DNA of 51,287 bases, from NCBI GenBank assembly GCA_043783155.1, contig JAYVZS010000132.1, forward strand, positions 1-51,287. The letters are read 5' to 3'. Shown piece after piece: positions 9,097 to 16,182 of this stretch. A model generated the notes under the pieces. It was not told where the DNA came from and made no database searches. It was given only the letters and a program-made list of their open reading frames with translations. Both the position numbers and the translations under genes were made by a program. The first letter of the stretch is position 1. Each line of letters starts with the position of its first letter. Source of the DNA: JAPLDA01 sp043783155 (lineage in GTDB: Bacteria > Bacteroidota > Bacteroidia > AKYH767-A > 2013-40CM-41-45).

Positions 9097-10233
9097 TCAC
9101 TTGTCAATATAAAAGGAATGAACGACTTCTGCGATACGGCTCACGTCATCGGCAGTGAGTTCAAAAAACATCGGAAGACGAAGCAGGCAACCGGCATAGT
9201 AGTCAGCCATCGGAAGTTCGCGCCCATCATGCTTTGACGAATAGAACGGACTTTTATGCAATGGCAAATAATGAAACACTCCCTGTATGCCAGACTGATG
9301 CAGACGTTCAATCAGTTGTGACCGTTCACCCGGATTTTTACACAGCAGGTAAAACATGTGGGCGTTGTTGGTGGCGTACTCCGGAATAAACGGCAACTTC
9401 AGTTGTCCCTTTGATTGGAGTGCTTTCAATTGCTCCTGATAAAGATTCCATATTGTTTTTCTTTTCTTCTGAATATTCTCCAGTTCTTCGGCCTGTGAGA
9501 ATAAAAACGCCGCCATTATATCAGAAGGAAGAAAAGAAGATCCGATATCCACCCACTCGTATTTTTTTATTTCTCCTCTGAAAAAAGCGGAACGATTGGT
9601 TCCTTTTTCACGGATGATCTCTGCACGTTCAATTAATTTTTCATCGTTGATCACCAGCATGCCGCCTTCGCCAGAGCTTATATTTTTAGTTTCATGAAAA
9701 GAAAATGCAGCGAGCGACCCGAGCGATCCGAGCGGTTTTCCTTTGTAACACGAATCTATCGCATGAGCAGCATCTTCTACCACGACCAGATTGTATTTTT
9801 TCCCCAATGCAAGAATCGCATCCATGTTACATGCAACACCCGCGTAATGAACAACAACAATCGCTTTTGTTTTAGTCGTGATCAGCGTTTCAATAAAACT
9901 AACATCGACGTTCGGATTTTCCGGAGCGCTGTCGGCAAAAACAATTTTCGCTCCTCTCAAAACAAACGCATTCACGGTGGATACAAAGGTAAATGCGGGC
10001 GCAATCACTTCATCGCCCGGCAATATGTTAAGGAGCATGGCTGCCATTTCCAGTGCATCCGTGCATGACGTGGTCAGCAACACTTTTTTGAAACCATACT
10101 TTTGTTCAAAAAAATCATGACACTTTTTTGTGAATATGCCGTCACCGGAAATTTTACCTGACAGCACGGCCTGTTGAATATATACTCCTTCCCTGCCAGT
10201 AACATAGGGTTTGTTGAAACCGATGTGCTTCAT
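9097..10233 (-). CDS. wecE: dTDP-4-amino-4,6-dideoxygalactose transaminase
   Basis: This is a PLP-dependent sugar aminotransferase of the DegT/DnrJ/EryC1/StrS fold, closest to WecE/RffA, which aminates dTDP-4-keto-6-deoxyglucose to dTDP-Fuc4N. Visible hallmarks are FNKPYVTGREGVYI at the start, GDEVIAPAFTFVSTVNAFVLRGAKIVFAD, VVHYAGVACNMD, the PLP-phenol contact VVEDAAHAID, and the catalytic-lysine region FSFHETKNISSGEGG. Length 378 fits the family. It is the last gene of the minus-strand polysaccharide operon, where an acetyltransferase-like and a methyltransferase gene could further modify the aminosugar. The exact sugar isomer cannot be read from sequence. Confidence 0.9.
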   Translation of the reverse strand: MKHIGFNKPYVTGREGVYIQQAVLSGKISGDGIFTKKCHDFFEQKYGFKKVLLTTSCTDALEMAAMLLNILPGDEVIAPAFTFVSTVNAFVLRGAKIVFADSAPENPNVDVSFIETLITTKTKAIVVVHYAGVACNMDAILALGKKYNLVVVEDAAHAIDSCYKGKPLGSLGSLAAFSFHETKNISSGEGGMLVINDEKLIERAEIIREKGTNRSAFFRGEIKKYEWVDIGSSFLPSDIMAAFLFSQAEELENIQKKRKTIWNLYQEQLKALQSKGQLKLPFIPEYATNNAHMFYLLCKNPGERSQLIERLHQSGIQGVFHYLPLHKSPFYSSKHDGRELPMADYYAGCLLRLPMFFELTADDVSRIAEVVHSFYIDK

Positions 10234-10246
10234 CTATTAACCATTT

Positions 10247-10404
10247 AAAATTCTTTTTACTATTTGCTATCACATGTTTCCACTTCGTTTCACACTTCGA
10301 CTTCCCTCTGTGTGACCCCGCGTATGAAGTCAAACCGGGCGAAGTCGAAGTGCGTGCAAGCCCTGCACAGCCGACTTGTTATACTTTCAAATTGTTTTTT
10401 GTTT
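10247..10404. repeat. MITE-like element, copy D (degenerate ends)
   Basis: The core is an exact inverted repeat CACTTCGACTTC (10293-10304) / GAAGTCGAAGTG (10341-10352). The left flank TTTAAAATTC...CTATCACATG and the right flank TTTCAAATTGTTTT are recognisable decayed versions of the ends of copies A-C. The right end overlaps the last codons and stop of the GH43-like gene. Confidence 0.55.
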
Positions 10405-11313
10405 TTCAAGTATCGCCAAACCAAATCCTGTTTTGCCATAACTATTTCCATTGTAGAGCATGTATTTATTTTTCCCGTAACTGAAAACAAATGGATAACA
10501 AATCATCTTACTGTCCCAGCCCTTCGTCGAAACATCGATGCCCGATTTGTTGTCTTTTCGTTTCCACTTCACTCCATCATTCGATTCCGCATAACCGATC
10601 CTGTATGTTTTACTTTTCTTTCCCGCCCTGTACGAGTACCACATTTTATACACTGAATTTTCTTTCCGCACAAATGGTTTCGACAATGCATATTCATTTT
10701 TGCCTCTCAACGGAATAATTATTTTTCCGGAACGCCTCCAGTGAATTCCATCTTTCGACTCAGCATATTTGATGACGTGATGCATGTCGGTTTCTTTTCT
10801 CCCCCATGATACATTAGAACCGTACCACATCCGGTATATTTTTTTTTCGCGCAGGATGGAAGGATAAGAAATCGAAAATGGATCTGCTTCGCTTCTGTCC
10901 ATCACCGGTGCGCGGCTGAATTTTTCAAATTTATCTTTCTTCGGATTCCATGTTGCCATCCCAATGGTGTTCATCCAGGGAACTGTCACTTTCAGGTTCC
11001 ACCCGACATAATACAGTCGTAACTTATTTTTCACCGGAAGTATATAGCCGGCTGCAACACCGCTGTCGTCGAACAATCCCGGTTCACCGGGCGACAACAC
11101 AGGTTGTTTTGAAATCCGGAGAATACGGTATTCATTTTTAAAATCAACATCCACAAAACCAATATGGGATTGATTACTTTTATTCCGGCATGTAAAAAAA
11201 ATTCTGAAAACATCTTTTTTCAACTTCACAGCAAAAGGATTGGCGGCATGAGAAACCATCCAGTCATGGTGATGATCCGGACAAAAAATATTTTTCACTT
11301 TACGCCACTGCAT
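10387..11313 (-). CDS. GH43-like five-bladed propeller protein
   Basis: This protein of 308 residues resembles the glycosidase-related five-bladed beta-propellers found in O-antigen and capsule clusters. Repeated blades of the form xxxYRMWYGS / YKMWYSY / KYMLYNGNSYG are visible, as are N-terminal DHHHDWMVSHAANPF and the inter-blade PFSISYPSILREKKIYRMWYG. No signal peptide is seen, so it may act in the cytoplasm on a nucleotide-linked or lipid-linked glycan. It is followed by wecE and preceded within 10 bases by the dioxygenase-like gene. Its stop codon lies inside the right end of a MITE-like repeat, so the last residues (EKQKTI) may come from the insertion. Confidence 0.65.
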   Translation of the reverse strand: MQWRKVKNIFCPDHHHDWMVSHAANPFAVKLKKDVFRIFFTCRNKSNQSHIGFVDVDFKNEYRILRISKQPVLSPGEPGLFDDSGVAAGYILPVKNKLRLYYVGWNLKVTVPWMNTIGMATWNPKKDKFEKFSRAPVMDRSEADPFSISYPSILREKKIYRMWYGSNVSWGRKETDMHHVIKYAESKDGIHWRRSGKIIIPLRGKNEYALSKPFVRKENSVYKMWYSYRAGKKSKTYRIGYAESNDGVKWKRKDNKSGIDVSTKGWDSKMICYPFVFSYGKNKYMLYNGNSYGKTGFGLAILEKQKTI

Positions 11314-11322
11314 ATTATCGTT

Positions 11323-12132
11323 TCATTTTTTTAACTTTCTTAACCGGTATTCGTTCACGCTGTTTGGTTCAGCAGCATCGTAGCCGAGCAGCATTTTCAA
11401 AAAAAGATCATCCCTGTATTTTCCGTTCAGCAGGACGGGAATATTTATCTGCTGTTTCAGAATTCCAGAAACATACACCTGGTTGATTGCACGCCTGGGA
11501 GCTGAAGAAGAATTGTCTCCTGCGCGATGAAACACCATGCTGTCCATCAGAATTACTGAACCGGCAGGCGCTTTCACCTGTTTGCTTTGCTTCGCAACAT
11601 ATTGTTCAGACGGAAAATTTTCCATCTTATGAGAAAAAGGTAATACACACGTCGCTCCCGTCTGTTCCGAAAAATCATCGATGCAAAAAAGCGCATTCAC
11701 CGACAATGGTTTTGAACTTATAAAATACTGGTACGGCAAATCGCGGTGCCACGAACCCTGGTGGTGCTTTTCATCTGGTATGATGATGATTCCATTTTGC
11801 AACTGAAGAATGAAATAGTTACCGATAATTTTATTTATATAGTCGATGACAACCGGCAGCACAAGCAATTTCAAAAATGTTTCATCGTATGCAAATGGCA
11901 TCCGAACGATATTCTGTTCATTGATCTCTTCAAGCGTGTAGTTATTCTGTTTCGCTTCTTTCACCTGGACATTATATACCTCGTCCAGTCGCTTGCGTAT
12001 GTCTGACAATTCAGGTTCTGTCAACATTCCTTCGATGACGGTATAACCACGCACCGAAAATTCTTCCAGGTGCTGTTCAGTAACACCGGAAACAGGCCGG
12101 TGCCGAATAATTTCGTTTGATTCGTTTTTCAT
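11323..12132 (-). CDS. Phytanoyl-CoA dioxygenase family protein
   Basis: This is an Fe(II)/2-oxoglutarate-dependent oxygenase of the PhyH type. The iron triad is visible: the HxD motif in GSWHRDLPYQ (about residues 129-138) and the distal histidine in LMDSMVFHRAGDNSS. The 2-oxoglutarate-binding arginine is probably in APRRAINQVY. The frame can start with GTG at 12138, but ATG at 12132 gives MKNESNEII and is preferred. PhyH proteins in surface polysaccharide clusters are thought to hydroxylate or otherwise oxidise sugar or lipid intermediates; the substrate here is unknown. It lies 9 bases from the next gene in a tight operon. Confidence 0.8.
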   Translation of the reverse strand: MKNESNEIIRHRPVSGVTEQHLEEFSVRGYTVIEGMLTEPELSDIRKRLDEVYNVQVKEAKQNNYTLEEINEQNIVRMPFAYDETFLKLLVLPVVIDYINKIIGNYFILQLQNGIIIIPDEKHHQGSWHRDLPYQYFISSKPLSVNALFCIDDFSEQTGATCVLPFSHKMENFPSEQYVAKQSKQVKAPAGSVILMDSMVFHRAGDNSSSAPRRAINQVYVSGILKQQINIPVLLNGKYRDDLFLKMLLGYDAAEPNSVNEYRLRKLKK

Positions 12133-12154
12133 TTTCACTGAAACTGTTTAATAT

Positions 12155-12820
12155 TTATCGGAGTTGAACATCAGAACTTTTTTTATCCAGTAGCGCCGAA
12201 CGCGCGGGAACATACACACTCTGCTCCTCCGAATCTTTGGTCAACACAACACCGGCACCTATCAATGTTTCTCGTGCTACCGTTACGTGATGTGCGATGG
12301 AGGAATTTACGCCGAGAAAACAATTCGGTTTTACATGGCAATGACCGGAAATGACTACGTGTGAACTGACAAAAGTATGGTCGTCAATCACTGAATGATG
12401 CCCGATGTGATTGCCGCTCCACAGTGTAACATTGTTACCGATTTTCACAAACGGCTGAATGGCATTACCCTCTAAAATAAAACAGTTATCGCCTGGTTTC
12501 GATTGTGAAAGATAAGAACATCGGCTGCTGATATACGATACCAGCTCGTATCCTTTTGCTTTTGCTTCAAGGTATTTCTGCTGACGAAATTTATTCATTT
12601 TCGAATAGCTGAGTGCTATAAACATCCTGTATTTTGCAGGTGGATATATACCTGTAACATCTTCAAAAGCAACGAGCGGTCTCCCTTCAAATTCATTTTT
12701 TGAATTGAGGTATTCCCTGTCAACGGCAAACCCTTCGACCGTGTGATCTGAATCGGTTTCGAAATAATATTTCGCAAGCAGGGCGATATCGCCCGATCCG
12801 AATACAATGATTTTTGACAT
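12155..12820 (-). CDS. PglD/NeuD-like sugar acetyltransferase
   Basis: This 221-residue enzyme has the two-part build of PglD/NeuD. An N-terminal Rossmann-like half (MSKIIVFGSGDIALLAKYYF) binds the nucleotide sugar. A C-terminal left-handed beta-helix of hexapeptide repeats (GNNVTLWSGNHIGHHSVIDDHTFVSS, then HCHVKPNCFLGVNSSIAHHVTV) binds acetyl-CoA, with the histidines of the GHHS / IAHHV segments as likely general base. Together with the WecE homologue downstream it could N-acetylate the 4-amino sugar. Its start codon directly follows the stop of the methyltransferase gene, indicating translational coupling. Confidence 0.8.
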   Translation of the reverse strand: MSKIIVFGSGDIALLAKYYFETDSDHTVEGFAVDREYLNSKNEFEGRPLVAFEDVTGIYPPAKYRMFIALSYSKMNKFRQQKYLEAKAKGYELVSYISSRCSYLSQSKPGDNCFILEGNAIQPFVKIGNNVTLWSGNHIGHHSVIDDHTFVSSHVVISGHCHVKPNCFLGVNSSIAHHVTVARETLIGAGVVLTKDSEEQSVYVPARSALLDKKSSDVQLR

Positions 12821-13438
12821 TTATTTATTTACAAGAATGGTGAATTCATACAACGGATAATTATGTAGCAAGGCGACTTTGTCAGAAATATTTTTTTTGC
12901 AATAGTTAAACCAGAAAGCGGGGTCAGCATAATACAAATGGTCTTTTCTTTTTTCGGAATCAGAATATATACTCAACGAATTAAATGAGAATCCTTTCAG
13001 AGAAGACGCATTTATGTTGTGTAACACATCATGTATATAGTCAAGCCAGGTTTCATTTGTGTTATCAAGACGAACGTTAAATATTCCACTTGCAAGAACG
13101 TAGTCAAATTTTTTATTTTCGGGAAGAACGCTGATCCAATCCGCCCGACGGGAATGAATCGTTTTTTTCGCTTCCCTGATCATGGAAGATGAAATATCAA
13201 ATCCTGTATACTGAAAATCAGGAAATCTATTTTCTATTTCATGATACAGGGAACCGAATCCGCAACCGTAATCGAGCACTGAAAAAAATTCACGAGGCGG
13301 CCCAATCACAGCGAGTAATTTTTCAAAGCGAAGGTGTTGGGATTCATCTGAATTCCAGTCGACACCTTTTGCGGTCGCTCCGAACTCTTTCAGTTTTTGC
13401 GTATAATACTTATCGATCTCTTGTATCAGCCCGCTCAT
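12821..13438 (-). CDS. SAM-dependent methyltransferase
   Basis: This is a class I methyltransferase. Motif I VLDYGCGFGSLYHEI (about residues 57-71) binds S-adenosylmethionine, followed by the acidic ribose-binding strand FQYTGFDIS and the motif DYVLASGIFNV. Length 205 fits small sugar or lipid methyltransferases. Its start overlaps the WbqC-like stop by four bases (ATGA), and its stop abuts the acetyltransferase start, so it lies in the middle of a coupled operon. It probably methylates a sugar or aglycone of the surface polysaccharide; the position is unknown. Confidence 0.8.
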   Translation of the reverse strand: MSGLIQEIDKYYTQKLKEFGATAKGVDWNSDESQHLRFEKLLAVIGPPREFFSVLDYGCGFGSLYHEIENRFPDFQYTGFDISSSMIREAKKTIHSRRADWISVLPENKKFDYVLASGIFNVRLDNTNETWLDYIHDVLHNINASSLKGFSFNSLSIYSDSEKRKDHLYYADPAFWFNYCKKNISDKVALLHNYPLYEFTILVNK

Positions 13439-14145
13439 GAATGAATCTTTTCTTTGAAAAAACTTTTCATATACTTCGGCGCATCCGCTCCCGTATTAAA
13501 AATTAAATCCAACATCGTAACTCCATGTTCAAACGGAGGAAACAGTTGCGGGTATTCCGGGTAACCGTTATAGTCAAGATAATGAACTGTTATACTTTCC
13601 TTTTGAAAAAAACTTTCATCGATGTAATTTTTAGCGGCAGGTCCGGTATAATAATCTGTGGCTCCACGCTGAATGCATAAATCAACAAGACGTTCTGTTT
13701 TTCCTTCTGTCAAATTAAACTCATTAGAAAAACAGACAGGTGTTGATATTCCGAGAAGCAAATTAATCGCTGTGATAAAATTATAGTTGATCACGGATAA
13801 ATATTCTTCTGAATTATTCAGATACAATTCTTCAAACACGTCTTTCATTTCTTTAAAGTGCGGCGCTTTGCTATAATTCTGAAGCAGCATCGCCCAGTGA
13901 TTTTTCGCCCAATCTTTATCTGACACTTTGGTTTCTTTTATCTTTTGAAAATATTTTCCTTTCACTTCAACCGGAATCACCATCCATCTTAAACCTTCTT
14001 TTGTTTTGATTTGATTCCTGTTTCTCCAGTCACGTCTCGTGTATTGCACATCATCATAAATAACAAATTCATCCACCTTGTTGATCGCGTCAAAATATCC
14101 TTTCCAAGGTATATAATTCGATTGTGTGATTAGAATTTTTTTCAT
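13435..14145 (-). CDS. WbqC-like family protein
   Basis: This protein matches the WbqC family found in O-antigen and capsule gene clusters. The conserved N-terminus KKILITQSNYIPWKGYFD, the VDEFVIYDDVQYTRRDWRNRNQ block and LRWMVIPV are clear. The biochemical role of WbqC is not settled; it is usually listed with aminosugar or acyl-transfer steps. I take ATG at 14145 as start. The frame also opens with GTG at 14160, but those codons lie in an intergenic-type repeat (GGTTGGGGTGAGGCC). The stop overlaps the next gene by ATGA. Confidence 0.8.
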   Translation of the reverse strand: MKKILITQSNYIPWKGYFDAINKVDEFVIYDDVQYTRRDWRNRNQIKTKEGLRWMVIPVEVKGKYFQKIKETKVSDKDWAKNHWAMLLQNYSKAPHFKEMKDVFEELYLNNSEEYLSVINYNFITAINLLLGISTPVCFSNEFNLTEGKTERLVDLCIQRGATDYYTGPAAKNYIDESFFQKESITVHYLDYNGYPEYPQLFPPFEHGVTMLDLIFNTGADAPKYMKSFFKEKIHS

Positions 14146-14149
14146 GTTG

Positions 14150-14187
14150 TCTGGCCTCACCCCAACCCTTCGCTAAAGGAAAGGGGA
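14150..14187. repeat. Small intergenic palindromic repeat
   Basis: A GGCCTCACCCCAACCC block is followed by an imperfect hairpin (CCCTT...AAGGAAAGGGG). A second copy of the same design lies at 22130-22160 in front of the nodB-like gene (GGCCTCACCCTAACCC then CCATCTC...GAGATGG). I recall this word being scattered through Bacteroidota genomes. Confidence 0.5.
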
Positions 14188-14190
14188 TAG

Positions 14191-15120
14191 TTAAAAATTA
14201 ATTTTTTGATCGATGAAATAAAGAGGTCTGCCTTTCACCTGCTCGAAAATTTTGCCGATATAAATTCCCGTTACCCCGATCGACATCAGTATTAAACCTG
14301 TCGAAAGCAGCATCAACACCATGGTTGACGTATACCCGGGCAACAAGCCGATTAAAAAATAACGGGCGATAATCACAACAGCTCCGATGAGCGAAATGAC
14401 AAAGAAACTGAAACCAATGTTAATGGAAATACGAAGTAGCTTGTCTGATTGAGAGGTAATGCCGTCAATTCCATGCGCAATTAATTTTTTCATTGTATAG
14501 GAACTCTTCCCTTCAAATCTTTTTTCGTGTTCAATGCTGAGGGTTGTGGAGTTGAATCCAAGTTGCCGAAGCATCATTAAATAATGCCGGTGAAAATCGC
14601 GGATGGATAAAAAAGCCACCGCCACTCTGCGTGTAATCATCGAGTAACTGCCTATATCGCCGGATGCTGTTTGATTATCCGAAAGATAATTAAATATCCG
14701 GAAGTAAATGGAAGCAGCTAAATTATTCAGCCCCGAATGTTTCCGTTTCACTTTTGATGTATAGACGATATCATGTCCTGCTTTACACGCAGCGAGCATG
14801 TCGGGGATGTATTTCGGATTGTCCTGGAGATCGCAATCCATGACCACGATGTAATTTCCTTTCGCACATTCAATGCCCGCCGTCAGCGCATAATGCTGTC
14901 CGAAGTTTTTACTGAGCTTCACTCCTTTTACTTTCGGATTGTTGATGCAGGTATTTTTTATTTGTTCCCAGCTGTTGTCGCTGCTGCCATCTTCCACCAA
15001 AATAATTTCATAGTTATCCGTTAGCGGAGACACCGCAGCAGAAATCCGTTTCACCAATTCGGCCACGATTTTTTCGGCCTGGTAAACGGGACTAACAACA
15101 GAAATTTCCACTTCATTCAT
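14191..15120 (-). CDS. Family 2 glycosyltransferase with membrane tail (ArnC/GtrB-like)
   Basis: This is an inverting GT-A glycosyltransferase of the DPM1/GtrB/ArnC group, which moves a sugar from a nucleotide donor to polyprenyl phosphate. Visible motifs are the N-terminal ISVVSPVYQAEKIV, VEDGSSDNSW, the metal-binding MDCDLQDNPKYI, and the QLGFNSTTLSIEHEKRFEGKSSY block typical of the family. Two C-terminal transmembrane helices span about residues 232-256 and 263-287. It is the first gene of the minus-strand polysaccharide operon, so it could make the lipid-linked donor used by the pathway. Confidence 0.85.
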   Translation of the reverse strand: MNEVEISVVSPVYQAEKIVAELVKRISAAVSPLTDNYEIILVEDGSSDNSWEQIKNTCINNPKVKGVKLSKNFGQHYALTAGIECAKGNYIVVMDCDLQDNPKYIPDMLAACKAGHDIVYTSKVKRKHSGLNNLAASIYFRIFNYLSDNQTASGDIGSYSMITRRVAVAFLSIRDFHRHYLMMLRQLGFNSTTLSIEHEKRFEGKSSYTMKKLIAHGIDGITSQSDKLLRISINIGFSFFVISLIGAVVIIARYFLIGLLPGYTSTMVLMLLSTGLILMSIGVTGIYIGKIFEQVKGRPLYFIDQKINF

Positions 15121-15311
15121 GACGTTTGATTTTCACCCATCCATTCGATCAGCTTTGCCGTTTATCGAAATTCATCTTTCACTGCAAATAGACAACTTTC
15201 TTTTTTGAAAGACAAACCCGGAAGATGTCGTCAACAATCCAAAATAATTCGCTTAATTTGTAGCGGTTTGAACGACCGGAGACATCGTTTCTAATCATCT
15301 TCATTCTTCTG

Positions 15312-15319
15312 TAATTTTG
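15312..15319 (+). promoter_or_regulatory. Candidate TAnnTTTG -7 box
   Basis: TAATTTTG matches the Bacteroidota -7 consensus. It lies 125 bases upstream of the plus-strand GT2 gene, in the divergent region shared with the minus-strand operon. The assignment is tentative because no strong TTTG -33 element was confirmed. The rest of the 323-base gap (15121-15443) shows nothing else I recognise. Confidence 0.35.
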
Positions 15320-15443
15320 CTATCCTTTAGCGAATGGCCGATTGAGGTTGAGGCCCTTCCTTAGTTGCATAAAAAATAAAAGGTGAAGTGAGAAAGCAGG
15401 GAATCGATTTTTCTGCTATTGATCATTCTATTTTCAGACATCT

Positions 15444-16178
15444 ATGTTTTACTATAAAAAATGGGCAATCGTAGTGCCAATGGCGAATGAAGAGCGCGAC
15501 TTTAAGCCCTTCATTCAGATGATGAATTTTGTGATCGACGAATTGAACCCGGGCAATGTTTATTTCGTTGTTGACAAAGCTTCAAAAGACAGCACGTTAA
15601 AATTATGCGAAGAACTTTCGGAGAAAGATCCGCGCTACATCACTGTGTGGGCGCCCGAAAACAAGAATGTGGTGGATGCGTATGTACGAGGTTTACGCGC
15701 AGCTTACGAGGCAGGGCATGATATCATTATTGAAATGGACGCGGGTTTGTCGCACGATCCACGCGCTATCCCAATGTTCCTGCGTGTGCTGAATGAAGGA
15801 AATGAATGCGCGTTCGGAAGTCGTTTTATCAACGGAGGTTCAATGGGCGATTCTCCTTTCCGCCGCCGGATGCTTTCGAAAACAGGAACCATCCTCGCAA
15901 ATATTCTTTTGGGAACCAAGCTGCATGATATGACATCCGGCTACCAGGGGTTTCATCGTGATGTGGTCGGAAAAATAATTGAACACAATTTTAAATCGTC
16001 GGCGCATTTTTATCAAACTGAATTGCGTTACCTGTTGCGCAAGCGTAAAATTTTTGAAGTGCCGATTCACTACAGCGCTCCCTCACCAAGGGTCTCCAAG
16101 AAAGCCATCGCGAACGCGTATAAAACCTTGCTCTATTATTTTTACAGGCGAATCTCTTTAAACGCAAGTCAGCTCTAA
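15444..16178 (+). CDS. Family 2 glycosyltransferase
   Basis: This soluble GT-A glycosyltransferase of 244 residues is related to polyprenyl-phosphate sugar transferases. Key motifs are AIVVPMANEERDF at the N-terminus, VVDKASKDSTL, the DxD-like IIEMDAGLSHDPRAIP, and FGSRFINGGSMGDSPFRRRMLSKTG with the acceptor-loop block MTSGYQGFHRDVV. Unlike the neighbouring minus-strand GT2 it lacks C-terminal membrane helices. It starts a plus-strand unit with the double dehydrogenase gene only 4 bases downstream. Confidence 0.85.
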   Translation: MFYYKKWAIVVPMANEERDFKPFIQMMNFVIDELNPGNVYFVVDKASKDSTLKLCEELSEKDPRYITVWAPENKNVVDAYVRGLRAAYEAGHDIIIEMDAGLSHDPRAIPMFLRVLNEGNECAFGSRFINGGSMGDSPFRRRMLSKTGTILANILLGTKLHDMTSGYQGFHRDVVGKIIEHNFKSSAHFYQTELRYLLRKRKIFEVPIHYSAPSPRVSKKAIANAYKTLLYYFYRRISLNASQL

Positions 16179-16182
16179 GTAA

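Noticed and set aside
10264..10718. Plus-strand open frames opposite the GH43-like gene
   Set aside because: They are mirror frames of a well-supported gene and of a repeat, with no family-like residues.
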